From contig JABXYP010000001.1 of the NCBI GenBank assembly GCA_024701455.1, positions 2,360,001 through 2,424,000 on the forward strand: a DNA stretch of 64,000 nt. Reading direction: 5' to 3'. Under the pieces are notes generated by a model. It was given only the letters and a program-made list of their open reading frames with translations, ran no database searches and had not been told where the DNA came from. Numbering within the stretch: the first letter of the stretch is position 1; every line of letters starts with the position of its first letter. The position numbers and the translations under genes are program-made. This DNA comes from Bacillus sp. A301a_S52. GTDB lineage: Bacteria; Bacillota; Bacilli; Bacillales; Salisediminibacteriaceae. Positions 53,224 through 62,650 of this stretch are shown in pieces.

Positions 53224-54369
53224 TTATGCCGTCGCTTTTCTCTTTTGTGCTACGACAGCCGAATAACTCGCCATTAGCCTTGTGCATATATCCTCCCATG
53301 AATACGTTATAGCTTGTAACCGAGCTTGGTGCCCCATATATGCCTTTAAATGGTTATTAGTTAAGAGTGCAGTGCAAGCTTTTGTAAAGGAAGCCACATC
53401 CCCAGGAGAGCATAAATACCCTGTTTTATCATCAATGACCAAATGTTTCGTCCCTCCTTTATCAGCACCAATTACTGGTACGCCAGAAGCAAGAGCTTCC
53501 AAAACGACATTACCGAACGTCTCAGTAGCTGATGGAAACATGAAGATATCAGAAGAAGCATATAATTCTGCTAATTTATCACTATTTGCGAAACCAGTAA
53601 ACGTGATTTCTTTGTAATATTTTTCTTTTAGTTCTGATAATAACGGACCGTCACCTGCCATAATAAGATGTGTATTTTTAAAGAGTGATTTCGGCAGTTT
53701 AAAATACGTTTTAATAACTGTTTCAATGTCTTTTTCGGGAGCTATTCTACCAGCATACAGTATAATATTTTTCTCAGTAATGCCGTAGTTTTTCTTAATG
53801 AGGGTTGAACGTTTTTGCGGGGTAAAAAAACCGTGATCCACTCCTCTTCCCCAAATATCTATATTGGGATGGAGATTATGGTAAACCAACTTTTCTTTTG
53901 TACTTTCAGAAGGTACATATACTTTCGCAAATGGTCGGTGGAACCATTTCATATATTTCCATAGCCATTTTTCTAAAAAGTCTAAATGATAATAGGATAA
54001 ATAATCATCAAAGTGAGTATGATAAGAGGCCACCATAGGGATATGATATTTTTTACCAAAATGATGAGCGAAAAGACCAAGATTAAATGGTGTAGCTACA
54101 TGAATAATATCGGGATTAAACGCTTCTACTGACTGTTTTAATTGACCGACATTTGGAAATGCCAGGCGACATTCTCGATATAACATAAACGGTATACTTC
54201 TAAACCTTTCGATCGTTGGTGTTGTAAGGGATGTAGATTCAAGTGTGTTAGGAACAAACAGCTTATAGTCTATCCCCCTTTCAGTTAGATAGTCCGCGAG
54301 TCTTTTTAACGTCCGAGCCACACCATTAACTTCAGGGACGTACGTATCCGAAAAAATTGCTATTCGCAT
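53224..54369 (-). CDS. GT4 family glycosyltransferase (GDP-mannose/SqdX-like group)
   Basis: A 381-residue GT-B enzyme: RIAIFSDTYVPEVNGVARTL, VASYHTHFDDYLSYYHLDFL, WGRGVDHGFFTP, LYAGRIAPEKDIETVI and the EX7E in TETFGNVVLEALASGVP. This pattern is the alpha-mannosyl/sulfoquinovosyl-transferase-like group, which often glycosylates diacylglycerol or lipid carriers. The ATG follows GGGAGGTTGATTC. It is not part of eps. Its neighbour pssA (opposite strand) and an alpha/beta hydrolase hint at a membrane-lipid role, which is inference. Confidence 0.85.
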   Translation of the reverse strand: MRIAIFSDTYVPEVNGVARTLKRLADYLTERGIDYKLFVPNTLESTSLTTPTIERFRSIPFMLYRECRLAFPNVGQLKQSVEAFNPDIIHVATPFNLGLFAHHFGKKYHIPMVASYHTHFDDYLSYYHLDFLEKWLWKYMKWFHRPFAKVYVPSESTKEKLVYHNLHPNIDIWGRGVDHGFFTPQKRSTLIKKNYGITEKNIILYAGRIAPEKDIETVIKTYFKLPKSLFKNTHLIMAGDGPLLSELKEKYYKEITFTGFANSDKLAELYASSDIFMFPSATETFGNVVLEALASGVPVIGADKGGTKHLVIDDKTGYLCSPGDVASFTKACTALLTNNHLKAYMGHQARLQAITYSWEDICTRLMASYSAVVAQKRKATA

Positions 54370-54530
54370 GAATCAACCTCCCGTGACAGTAGAATAAATC
54401 ACTTCTCACAGGTAATATAGCAAATCAATGTGAATGCAATATTGAGAGAACTTAAATCTTTTTTCTTGAAATCACACAGTATACTCACAATTTCTTTACA
54501 AACTTTTCAGTTTAATTGGGTTTATAATTA

Positions 54531-55352
54531 TTATGTTGCGTATGATAAAATAGCCTCGCACACTCTATCTGGAAGTTCTTCTGTAATAAGGTGCCCTGCT
54601 TTTTCATACACTTTTAAGTCGCAGTTTGGAAGATCGTTTGCAAGTCTATATCCAATATTTACTGGGACCACCCGATCTTCACGTCCCCAGATTAATAACA
54701 CAGGAAGATCGATCTTATTTAAATCTCTCCCGATTAAATCACCCTCTCTATGACGAATCAATCTTATGAGACTTTTATACATTTTTTTATCTTTAAGTGG
54801 CCGTCCGAATTCTTCGATATGACTGTTAGTAATAAATGACTGATCGTAAAACACGTTCTTTAACCCTGATGCAACACCATGTTTGTGAATATAGAATGCC
54901 ATTAACTTATCAAAAAAAGGGATATAGCTACAGTAAATGAGGCGCTTTTTGCAGCGTTTTAAATACCCTGAACACCCAATTAAGATGAGTTTATTAATAT
55001 TGCAAGGCGCACTTTTAGCAAGGTTTAAAGCAATTTGACCACCCATTGAATGACCGACTACTATCACATTTTGTAAGTTGAAATAGTTTAGAATATCATT
55101 GACTAACATCCCATAATGGTGATAGCTGTAAATGAAAGAAGTTGATTTTTCACTACGACCAAACCCTGGAAAATCTACCGCCACAACGGAGAAATATTTC
55201 TGAAGCATGGGAAAGATCTTGTGAAATGTATACGTGGATGACATGAATCCATGAAGTAATAAAAGTGGCGGTTTGTCTCGAGTGATAGCATGTTCACAAT
55301 AAATCGCCATATCATTAATAAGACATGTTTCTTTCACCCAAGTGCTTTCCAT
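54531..55352 (-). CDS. Alpha/beta-fold hydrolase
   Basis: A 273-residue hydrolase with LLLHGFMSSTYTF (oxyanion loop), the nucleophile elbow VVGHSMGGQIAL (Ser102), the acid in LLIWGREDRVVP and the histidine in EKAGHLITEE. All catalytic residues are present. The family includes esterases, lipases and lactonases. It is co-oriented with the GT4 gene at 53224, 160 bp away, and diverges from an SDR gene. Substrate unknown. Confidence 0.9.
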   Translation of the reverse strand: MESTWVKETCLINDMAIYCEHAITRDKPPLLLLHGFMSSTYTFHKIFPMLQKYFSVVAVDFPGFGRSEKSTSFIYSYHHYGMLVNDILNYFNLQNVIVVGHSMGGQIALNLAKSAPCNINKLILIGCSGYLKRCKKRLIYCSYIPFFDKLMAFYIHKHGVASGLKNVFYDQSFITNSHIEEFGRPLKDKKMYKSLIRLIRHREGDLIGRDLNKIDLPVLLIWGREDRVVPVNIGYRLANDLPNCDLKVYEKAGHLITEELPDRVCEAILSYAT

Positions 55353-55510
55353 TTAATCATCGTCTCTCCTTTAATGCTCTATTACCGCTATTATTCCCTT
55401 TATCTCCCCTTCCAGTCGCGTTTATTTTACTCGTTTTAGGGAAAAACATAATAGTTCCAAAAAGCCTTCATATGTATTATTGTTATTATTTTTGTTATGG
55501 GAGGAATACA

Positions 55511-56311
55511 ATGATTTTTAATGAAGAATTATTTAGAAATAAGCATATTCTTATAACAGGTGCCTCAGGAGGAATTGGTGAAAAAACCGCCTTTTTAGCA
55601 GCAAAATATGGGGCGGAAATATCGATTACAGGTCGAAATGAACAGAAACTTTCTGCTCTAAGGAATAAGTGTTTAAATGAAGGTATACCGGAAGAAAAGG
55701 TAATAGTCATACGGGCTGATATAACAGAACCTAAAGATCGTGAGCATATCGTTAAAGAAGCCGAAAAACATCATGGCATGATCTACGGCCTAGTAAACTC
55801 CGCTGGTATAAGCGGTGGAGATACGTTAGAAAATACATCTGAGAATGACATTCGTAAAATAATGGAACTAAATTATACTGCAACAGTTTTACTCACTCAG
55901 CTAGTTTACAAACAGATGAAACCCCACCAAACAGGGGCTATTGTAAACGTCAGCTCACTTTCTGGGCTCCGGGGTACATACGGAAATACCGCTTATAGCG
56001 CTTCTAAATTTGCATTGATTGGTTTTACGCACTCTTTTGCTTTGGAAGCTATCGAGCATAATATAAGAGTCAATGCTGTATGTCCAGGCTATGTGAATAC
56101 TGACATGGCCAAGGATATAATAGTTAAAAAAGCTAAGAAAGCAGGTCGGACTTATGAAGATCACCTCCCCCTCATTAAAGAAAATTTACCTTCAGGGCGA
56201 ATGACTGAGCCTGAAGAGGTGGCTAATAGTATTTTATTTTTGTTAAGCCCAGCAGCTACTAATATTGTAGGTGAATCAATGAAACTGTCTGGCGGAAGTG
56301 TCATGCGTTAA
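55511..56311 (+). CDS. Short-chain dehydrogenase/reductase
   Basis: A 266-residue classical SDR: ILITGASGGIGEKTAFLA (TGxxxGxG), YGLVNSAGISGG, INVSS-like region and the catalytic AYSASKFALIG with Tyr and Lys, then VNAVCPGYVNTDMA. It uses NAD(P)H to reduce or oxidise a carbonyl compound. The frame runs open from 55325, but the ATG at 55511 has GGGAGGAATAC and starts the Rossmann fold correctly. Members with this pattern are 3-oxoacyl-ACP or acetoacetyl-CoA reductase-like; substrate unknown. Confidence 0.9.
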   Translation: MIFNEELFRNKHILITGASGGIGEKTAFLAAKYGAEISITGRNEQKLSALRNKCLNEGIPEEKVIVIRADITEPKDREHIVKEAEKHHGMIYGLVNSAGISGGDTLENTSENDIRKIMELNYTATVLLTQLVYKQMKPHQTGAIVNVSSLSGLRGTYGNTAYSASKFALIGFTHSFALEAIEHNIRVNAVCPGYVNTDMAKDIIVKKAKKAGRTYEDHLPLIKENLPSGRMTEPEEVANSILFLLSPAATNIVGESMKLSGGSVMR

Positions 56312-56321
56312 AGAATATATA

Positions 56322-56379
56322 GCAAAAGGAATGGGTGGCTCTAATCAGACATTGTAGTCATACCACCACTTCCTTTTGC
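56322..56379. terminator. Bidirectional terminator hairpin between SDR and yteA-like genes
   Basis: GCAAAAGGAA and TTCCTTTTGC, with inner GGTGG/CCACC, pair across a long loop between two convergent genes. The T-run is short (within the stem), so strength is moderate. Confidence 0.6.
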
Positions 56380-56434
56380 ATCTGAATCGTAGCAGAATAG
56401 AATGTTATCCACTACTATACTTTTTCAAATCATA

Positions 56435-56938
56435 TCAATAAGTTGAGTCATCGTAGTCTGAAGGCGTATTTGACGTTCCGTGTTCCTCAACAGCCTCCCA
56501 CGTATCTTTTCTTAACGACTCTTTGTAGGAGTGGGCATTTTGTGGTAAAGGCTTTGTCACGTCTTCTTCAACAGGTCGTGCCCTCGATCTTTTTTGATCC
56601 TCTGCGTGATCCAAACAATACCGAGTTTCTGGTATAATTTCGAGGCGCTCATAAGGAATCTCACGGCCGCAAACAATACATTGCCCATAGGTCCCTTCGT
56701 CGATCGCTTTAAGGGCCTCCTTAATATCATCCATTTTCTCAGAAGCATGGTGAATCAACCCTTCATCTATTTGCCTATCATACATTTGAGAACCTTGATC
56801 CCCAGGATGATTCGGAGTTCCAGATAACTCTTCATTGTTAGTTAACGTCTCAGCCTTTTCATTATCTATGACCCTTCCTAACTCTCTCTTTTTGTCGAAT
56901 AATATTTTTTCGAATTTCATATAGCGTTCTTCTATCAT
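56435..56938 (-). CDS. yteA: YteA-like TraR/DksA-family zinc-finger protein
   Basis: A 167-residue protein with a long N-terminal coiled-coil segment and NHPGDQGSQMYDRQ, the conserved pattern of the YteA/YocK group. It has a zinc site CIVCGREIPYERL with CxxC and YCLDH supplying the remaining ligands. These DksA-like proteins bind RNA polymerase; YteA itself is associated with sporulation and general stress. The acidic tail is hydrophilic. The ATG at 56938, not the one 15 nt upstream, has GTGGAGG at good spacing. Confidence 0.87.
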   Translation of the reverse strand: MIEERYMKFEKILFDKKRELGRVIDNEKAETLTNNEELSGTPNHPGDQGSQMYDRQIDEGLIHHASEKMDDIKEALKAIDEGTYGQCIVCGREIPYERLEIIPETRYCLDHAEDQKRSRARPVEEDVTKPLPQNAHSYKESLRKDTWEAVEEHGTSNTPSDYDDSTY

Positions 56939-57032
56939 GTTATATCCCTCCACTGTTAAAAACTCGTACCATCACCACTGTTTACCTATTCACGTTTTTA
57001 AGATCTACAAAACCAGGACTTAATACTTATAT

Positions 57033-57071
57033 TTTGTCGTTTTTTTCACTATAGTGACTTTTTTCGACAAA
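57033..57071. promoter_or_regulatory. Nested palindromes upstream of the LuxR-type gene
   Basis: TTTGTCG (57033-57039) and CGACAAA (57065-57071) flank the perfect palindrome CACTATAGTG (57047-57056), with 7- and 8-nt T-rich spacers. The whole is nearly symmetrical and lies in the 386-bp gap between the divergent yteA-like and LuxR-type genes. It could bind a regulator or be an RNA structure. Confidence 0.5.
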
Positions 57072-57076
57072 TTACA

Positions 57077-57128
57077 TTGATTTTCACATAGATTTATAGT
57101 AACATTCACTTAAGAATAGATCTTAAGT
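57077..57128 (+). promoter_or_regulatory. Candidate promoter and operator of the LuxR-type gene
   Basis: TTGATT (57077-57082), a 17-bp spacer and TAACAT (57100-57105) are followed at once by the palindrome ACTTAAGA-N5-TCTTAAGT (57108-57128), placed over the expected start. Such a position suits repression, possibly by the encoded regulator. The promoter match is weak. Confidence 0.4.
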
Positions 57129-57324
57129 CGCAGGAGTTTTAGTTTTAATCTACTAACATATTTTTCTAATACACATACTTTAATCATAGTTTTAAAAGCT
57201 ACTATACAAACCGTAATCTTAAAAAGTCACTTCTTTTAATTAGAAAATGACCTTTACTGAACAGTGGGATGTATAGATTTTTTTATATAAAACTACTTGA
57301 TCATCATAGAGGGGGAAAATAACT

Positions 57325-58020
57325 ATGTTCAGTACAAATGAAAAACTCCTGAAAACGATGCATTATAATGTTATGTTTACTGACCCGAAGAATTTATTTC
57401 CACAACAAGTTATGAATGCTATTAGTGGATGGTTAGAAACAAATTATATGAATAAGGTCTCAGGATCAGCTGTAAATAATAAAAAAAATTGGATCTTTGT
57501 TATGGTGGAAGGATATGATGAGAAAACGTTTGAGTCTCTTAAACAGCTTCAACTAAACACACCTGATTCACCGACAGTCCTTGTCGTCAAATCGCCGGTT
57601 GAACATGAGATCTTAAGCTATTTGTCACTACCTTTGAACGGTCTTGTATCTTTGGATTTCCTAACAAATCACAGCCATCATGTTATGGAAGCTATTATGA
57701 AAAACGGTGTTTTTCTTGAAACGAGCTTACACCGCGATTTAAGTATCGCCATTGAAAATAAAAAATCTTATACGACACCTATTAAACGATTCATTTTAAA
57801 TGAGAAGAAAATAACGATTCCTTTGAATGAGCGTGACCGCCAAGTCCTTCAATTATTACTAGATGGTCTCAGTAATTCAGAGATTGCTAATAAACTTCAT
57901 TTTGCCAGGTCCACTATTTCGTCAATTATTAGTGCATTACTTAAAAAGATGAAAGCTAATGACCGAACCGACGCTACGGTAAAAGCTATTCGAAATGGAT
58001 GGGTTGATGCTATACGTTAA
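57325..58020 (+). CDS. Orphan LuxR/GerE-family transcriptional regulator
   Basis: The C-terminus (residues about 165-225) is a GerE-type helix-turn-helix: LNERDRQVLQLLLDGLSNSE, then IANKLHFARSTISSIISALL. The N-terminal 160 residues have a response-regulator-like size and order (FVMVEGYDE, then TVLVVKSPVEHE), but lack the clear acidic Asp pocket, so it is probably not phosphorylated in the normal way. No histidine kinase is adjacent. The ATG follows AGAGGGGGAAAATAACT. A terminator follows at 58065. The target genes are unknown. Confidence 0.82.
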   Translation: MFSTNEKLLKTMHYNVMFTDPKNLFPQQVMNAISGWLETNYMNKVSGSAVNNKKNWIFVMVEGYDEKTFESLKQLQLNTPDSPTVLVVKSPVEHEILSYLSLPLNGLVSLDFLTNHSHHVMEAIMKNGVFLETSLHRDLSIAIENKKSYTTPIKRFILNEKKITIPLNERDRQVLQLLLDGLSNSEIANKLHFARSTISSIISALLKKMKANDRTDATVKAIRNGWVDAIR

Positions 58021-58064
58021 ATATATCGTTAATAGCGCATTATTAACGACTTATATAAGAAAAG

Positions 58065-58093
58065 AAGGTGTCAAATTGTGACACCTTTTTTTA
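58065..58093 (+). terminator. Intrinsic terminator after the LuxR-type gene
   Basis: AAGGTGTCA and TGACACCTT pair around a 5-base loop and are followed by TTTTT. Confidence 0.85.
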
Positions 58094-58208
58094 GTATAGT
58101 CTGATAATCAATACGTTTTTGGCACCCACGGTTATGACTGCTTTAAGGATACATCGCTTTACAAAGTTTGAGTTCATCGTTAGTTCCATAGCCTCCTAAA
58201 ACGTACAA

Positions 58209-58232
58209 ATAACCCCTTATTACAGGGAGGTT
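58209..58232 (-). terminator. Weak terminator candidate after the PfkA-like gene
   Basis: On the minus strand AACCTCCCT and AGGGGTT can pair around a short loop with a mismatch, followed by ATTTG. Position suits the minus-strand pfk gene; strength is uncertain. Confidence 0.35.
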
Positions 58233-58262
58233 TTCCTATTCCCTAAGGTTTATTTAGAGGCG

Positions 58263-59222
58263 TTAAATAGATAAAATCTCCGTCATTTTAATCATATCGT
58301 GATCAAATAAGCGCGTAGCTTTTAGCGACTCATTAATGTCCATATGAAAAAGGGCATTATTTTTTATCCCGACGACTTTATTTGTTTCTCCTGCCCTTAG
58401 CAATTCAACGGCTTTTATTCCCATTTTACTTGCTAAAATGCGATCGAAAGACGTCGGATCTCCACCACGTTGAATAAAACCTAGTACCGTGATTCTGGCA
58501 TTCATTTCAGCTTTGTCTAATAATACTTTCTGTAAATCAGCTGCTTGACCTGCCCCTTCAGCAAGCATAATAATATGATGCTGTTTTCCTCTTGCTTTTC
58601 CAGCTTTTAATTTACTGACAACCTGATCGGTTGAGATGGGATCTTCAGGGATTATGATACTTTCTGCTCCTCCAGCTAAGCCTGCGTAAAGCGCAATATC
58701 TCCGCAATTTCTACCCATCACCTCGATGATCGTCGCTTTATCATGCGAGGTAGACGTATCTCTTATTTTTGTAATAGCTTCTAAAACTGTATTGACAGCG
58801 GTATCAAAACCAATTGTGTAATCAGTATAGTGAAGATCGTTATCAATTGTTCCTGGAAGACCTATCGTTTTAATACCCATATCACTCAATTCTTTAGCTC
58901 CTTGAAAAGAGCCATCACCACCTATGACAACTAACCCATCAATCCCTTTCTCCTTTAAGTTAGATAACGCTTTCATTCTTCCTTCTTTTGTCTTAAATTC
59001 TTCAGATCTAGAAGACTTTAAAATCGTCCCTCCTTTATGAATGATATCTCCTACTGAAGAGGCATCCATCTCTATGAAATCGCCTTCAATAAGACCGTGA
59101 AATCCTCGATATACCCCATATATCTGCATATCAAACACAACTGCTGCCCTGACGACTGCTCTAATAGCTGCATTCATTCCCGGCGCGTCCCCGCCACTTG
59201 TTAGTACTGCAATTCGATCCAT
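58263..59222 (-). CDS. pfkA: 6-phosphofructokinase-like protein (PfkA family, altered substrate site)
   Basis: PfkA phosphorylates fructose 6-phosphate with ATP, a control point of glycolysis. The 319-residue protein keeps [21 protein letters not shown], the catalytic GTIDND (D127), R154, R171, R243 and R252, and the ADP/PEP effector residues R21, R25, R211 and K213. Two fructose-6-phosphate ligands differ from the B. stearothermophilus enzyme: residue 162 is Lys instead of Arg (SHDKAT versus SHERT), and residue 249 is Phe instead of His (VLGFIQRGG). It is alone, not with accDA-pyk. It may be a second Pfk with other substrate preference. ATG after AGAGG. Confidence 0.9.
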   Translation of the reverse strand: MDRIAVLTSGGDAPGMNAAIRAVVRAAVVFDMQIYGVYRGFHGLIEGDFIEMDASSVGDIIHKGGTILKSSRSEEFKTKEGRMKALSNLKEKGIDGLVVIGGDGSFQGAKELSDMGIKTIGLPGTIDNDLHYTDYTIGFDTAVNTVLEAITKIRDTSTSHDKATIIEVMGRNCGDIALYAGLAGGAESIIIPEDPISTDQVVSKLKAGKARGKQHHIIMLAEGAGQAADLQKVLLDKAEMNARITVLGFIQRGGDPTSFDRILASKMGIKAVELLRAGETNKVVGIKNNALFHMDINESLKATRLFDHDMIKMTEILSI

Positions 59223-59582
59223 TTAACCTCTCCCCTTTTGACATTTAGTTGTCTGACATCTTACTTAAATACTACACTCAAACACATTATAAAGCTACGT
59301 CAAAATAAATTTACCAGCCTTTCTCCCTATATGTTAAGTCATGCGTTTATGTTAATGTTCATCGGGAATGAGTATTAAATGAGGAAAAAATGGCTATGTT
59401 TAAACGACTTGATTATCTATGAGGAGGTGCTCAGTGGATTATATTTAAATTGATTGGCGATCAAAAAATTTCTTTTTTTGCTATTAAAGAAGTGATCATT
59501 AACTTTAAACGAGCTTTTTATCATATGGTGAATTATTTTGAACATACTAAATAGTGGAAACGTCAATGTAAAGGAGCATATG

Positions 59583-60644
59583 ATGCTAAACCAACGTCGG
59601 TTAAGAGATTATGGTATTAACATTGGTAAATTAGAGCCAGGAGCGCTCAATTCAATTACGGATATTAAAGGGGTTAAAGTGGGTCACAAAACACTCTCCA
59701 ATGAACAGATGCAAACAGGCGTCACCGCTATTATTCCTCATGGGGGAAATATCTTTTTAGATAAATATAAAGCCGCTAGCTATATTATAAATGGCTATGG
59801 CAAATCCACTGGTTTAATGCAGCTTAACGAGCTTGGCACTATTGAGACACCTATTATTTTAACTAATACATTGAATGTAGGTGTAGCAGCAGACGGGCTT
59901 GTAGAGTATATGTTAACTCATAATCAAGAAATCGGAAACACAACAGGGACAGTCAATCCCGTTGTTTGTGAATGTAATGATATGCAATTAAACGACATTA
60001 GACAAAAATACGTACAAAAACAGGATGTACTTGACGCCATTCAAACAGCTTCTTCTAACTTTCTTGAAGGATCTGTAGGCGCTGGTAGAGGCATGGTCTG
60101 TTACACATTAAAAGGTGGAATTGGGACAGCCTCTCGCATAATACCGCTTCCTTATGGTACTTATACTCTAGGTGTGCTAGTACTAACAAATTTCGGACAA
60201 CTTCCTGACTTGTCAATGAATGGCCGACCTCTTGGAAAAGAGCTATTGCATAAAACAGAAGAAAATTTAATGATGAAAGATAAAGGCTCTATTGTCATTA
60301 TTGTAGCTACTGACCTGCCAGTTTCTCAACGACAGCTACAGAGAGTCATCAAACGAAGTGTTACTGGTTTATCTCGGACAGGAACTAACTTAGCAAACGG
60401 CAGTGGTGATGTGGTCGTCGGGTTCTCCACTGCCACTATAATTCCACATCATAAAAAGAACAGCTTAATAAAAATGCATATTCTCCATGATGAAGATTTA
60501 GACATTCCTTTTAAGGCAGTTGGAGAAGCAGCCGAGGAAGCAATCCTAAACTCCCTTATCACAGCTGAAGCTGTCACCGGGAAAAACGGTGCCTCTCGTC
60601 CAGCACTCCGAGATTTAGTGGCAAAGCATTCAATCACGTTATAA
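59583..60644 (+). CDS. P1 family peptidase (DmpA/BapA-like aminopeptidase)
   Basis: The 353-residue protein has the P1 (S58) family signs: an N-terminal ITDIKGVKVGHKTL, the GSVGAGRGMVCYTLKGGIGT segment, and ANGSGDVVVGFST, where the Ser in the NGSGD motif is the self-cleaved nucleophile of DmpA/BapA. These enzymes self-process into two chains and remove N-terminal residues, including D- or beta-amino acids. Two adjacent ATGs (59580, 59583) are possible; the second is 6 nt after AAGGAG. It stands alone. The frame upstream of 59580 lacks coding character. Confidence 0.9.
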   Translation: MLNQRRLRDYGINIGKLEPGALNSITDIKGVKVGHKTLSNEQMQTGVTAIIPHGGNIFLDKYKAASYIINGYGKSTGLMQLNELGTIETPIILTNTLNVGVAADGLVEYMLTHNQEIGNTTGTVNPVVCECNDMQLNDIRQKYVQKQDVLDAIQTASSNFLEGSVGAGRGMVCYTLKGGIGTASRIIPLPYGTYTLGVLVLTNFGQLPDLSMNGRPLGKELLHKTEENLMMKDKGSIVIIVATDLPVSQRQLQRVIKRSVTGLSRTGTNLANGSGDVVVGFSTATIIPHHKKNSLIKMHILHDEDLDIPFKAVGEAAEEAILNSLITAEAVTGKNGASRPALRDLVAKHSITL

Positions 60645-60679
60645 AAGGGCTATATATGTGTGTATGTTCTATATATCAA

Positions 60680-60712
60680 CGTGTGCGACCCTTATAGTAA
60701 GAGTCGCACACG
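60680..60712 (+). terminator. Hairpin after the P1 peptidase
   Basis: CGTGTGCGAC and GTCGCACACG pair with an additional inner CTTA/TAAG pairing. The following T-run is weak (TTCTTCATTT). In the remainder (60713-60958) nothing else is evident. Confidence 0.6.
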
Positions 60713-60958
60713 TTCTTCATTTATAGCTATTTAACACCATTAAAAGGAGATCAATAACAGACACTCTTCGTTATAAAAACGTTTTTCTCTTAAACTAGAA
60801 TGAGTAGTAACGTTTGTATCGCTTCACCATTTTCTCTGTAATAGTGCCTTAGATAAGAAACAGGAAGCAGACAGCCATATTAATCAATCACACATGATGA
60901 TGACACCGCATTTAGAAATAAACTAACGCTTTTAACAGCTTCCATGCCAATTAGTTAG

Positions 60959-62479
60959 TTATTTTTTAATGCCATAAACACGCCGATACTTTTCCTGTAG
61001 ATAGGTAATGAGATGATCAGGGTTCAATTTTTCACCCGTTGCTTCATGTAAAAGTTCGAGCGGTTCCTTGCTTTTTCCATATTGATGTATATGGGTGGTT
61101 AACCACTCCTTGATAGGGGTTAACTCGCCTTTAAGAAGCAACTTGTCGAAATCAGGTATATCATTTTGCATGGCGTTTTTTAATTGAGCGGCATAAATAT
61201 AACCGAGGGCATAAGATGGGAAGTAGCCGAACATCCCTCCTGGCCAATGGACATCTTGTAGCACACCTTCACCATCATGAGATGGTTCAATACCAAATAA
61301 CTCTTTCATTTTGTTATTCCATGCTTTCGGAAGATCAGACACTTCTAATTCACCATTAATTAATGCTTTCTCAAGCTCATAACGTAAGATAATATGCAAT
61401 GAATAACTCATTTCATCTGCTTCAATTCGAATGAGTGAAGGACCAGCAACATTAATTCCCCGGTAAAAGTCCTCTAAACTAACCGTATCGAACTGACCGT
61501 CCGAAAATGTTTTTAAGGTTTCATAATTATGTTCCCAGAATGCAAAATGACGGCCTACGAAATTCTCCCAAAATAATGATTGGGATTCGTGGATTCCCAT
61601 CGATGTACCCGTACATAGGGGCGTATTAATCAATTTCTCAGCAATATTTTGTTCATAAAGAGCATGACCACCTTCATGGATCGTGCCGAAAACAGCTGTG
61701 CGGAAATCGTGCTCATCATACTTTGTGGTCACGCGCACATCATGAGGGTTTAAACCGATAGCAAAAGGGTGGACCGTCTTATCTAATCTACCGGCTTCAA
61801 AATCATAACCCATTTTCTCTAAAATATGGCGACTGAACGCCGCTTGCTTTTCTTCTGGAAAAAAGTTAAAGAGAAATCCTGTCTCTGGTTGATTAGATGC
61901 GTCCACTACCTCTTTTAAAAGGGGGACGAGCGCCTCTTTTAATTTACCGAAAACGTCATCAATAATATCCACAGTTAAACCTGGCTCGTAATCATCTAAT
62001 AACGCATTATATTTATTGCCTTCATAACCTTTCCACTCCGTATATTTACGGTTGTAAGCCACTATTTTTTCTAAATAAGGTTTAAATGCCTCAAAGTCCC
62101 CATCCTTTTTAACTTTCTCCCATGCGGACTCTGCTTGTGACGTTAAAATAACATACGCTTTATACTCTTCTGGAGGAATATTTTTAAACTTACTTAACTG
62201 TTTTTCACATTCTTTAACGGTCTTTTGGGTTACTTCTTGAAGATTTCCCCACTCTTCGTCTTTACGAAGTTCTGTTAAAAAATGTTGCATCTCTTCAGAC
62301 ACTGACATATTAAAAAATTCCGAAGAAAGTGACCCTAGAACTTCAGAGCGTTGTGAAACCCCTTTTTTTGGAGCCCCGGTTCGTAGATCCCAAGCGATGA
62401 GACTAGCAGCCTCTCTGTAGTGCCCCATCTTCTTGACGTAATTCATAAATTCTTCTTCTAACGTTAATGTGGTTGGCAT
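60959..62479 (-). CDS. ypwA: M32 family metallocarboxypeptidase
   Basis: A thermostable-type carboxypeptidase that trims C-terminal residues in the cytosol, using a divalent metal. The 506-residue length and the HEGGH metal site (residues 268-272, FGTIHEGGHALYEQ), followed by the GIHESQSLFWEN second-ligand motif and VAGPSLIRIEADE, identify M32 (YpwA in B. subtilis). The ATG follows AAAGGGGATAAG. It is convergent with no operon partner. Confidence 0.95.
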   Translation of the reverse strand: MPTTLTLEEEFMNYVKKMGHYREAASLIAWDLRTGAPKKGVSQRSEVLGSLSSEFFNMSVSEEMQHFLTELRKDEEWGNLQEVTQKTVKECEKQLSKFKNIPPEEYKAYVILTSQAESAWEKVKKDGDFEAFKPYLEKIVAYNRKYTEWKGYEGNKYNALLDDYEPGLTVDIIDDVFGKLKEALVPLLKEVVDASNQPETGFLFNFFPEEKQAAFSRHILEKMGYDFEAGRLDKTVHPFAIGLNPHDVRVTTKYDEHDFRTAVFGTIHEGGHALYEQNIAEKLINTPLCTGTSMGIHESQSLFWENFVGRHFAFWEHNYETLKTFSDGQFDTVSLEDFYRGINVAGPSLIRIEADEMSYSLHIILRYELEKALINGELEVSDLPKAWNNKMKELFGIEPSHDGEGVLQDVHWPGGMFGYFPSYALGYIYAAQLKNAMQNDIPDFDKLLLKGELTPIKEWLTTHIHQYGKSKEPLELLHEATGEKLNPDHLITYLQEKYRRVYGIKK

Positions 62480-62650
62480 TCTTGCTTATCCCCTTTCAGC
62501 AAAATATGAATAATGTAATATCTATCCGTTTTATCATACCGTTTCCATTGAAAAAATGCACCCAATAAGGAAGGCTCATGTCTTTAAAAAGACGAAGAAG
62601 ATTGGTTATAATAAAAGTAGGTATAAAGCGCAAGAAAGGATGTGTATGCC

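Noticed and set aside
53050..53277. Hydrophobic 75-codon frame on the plus strand
   Set aside because: No RBS; it overlaps the 3' end of the GT4 gene and has no conserved motif.
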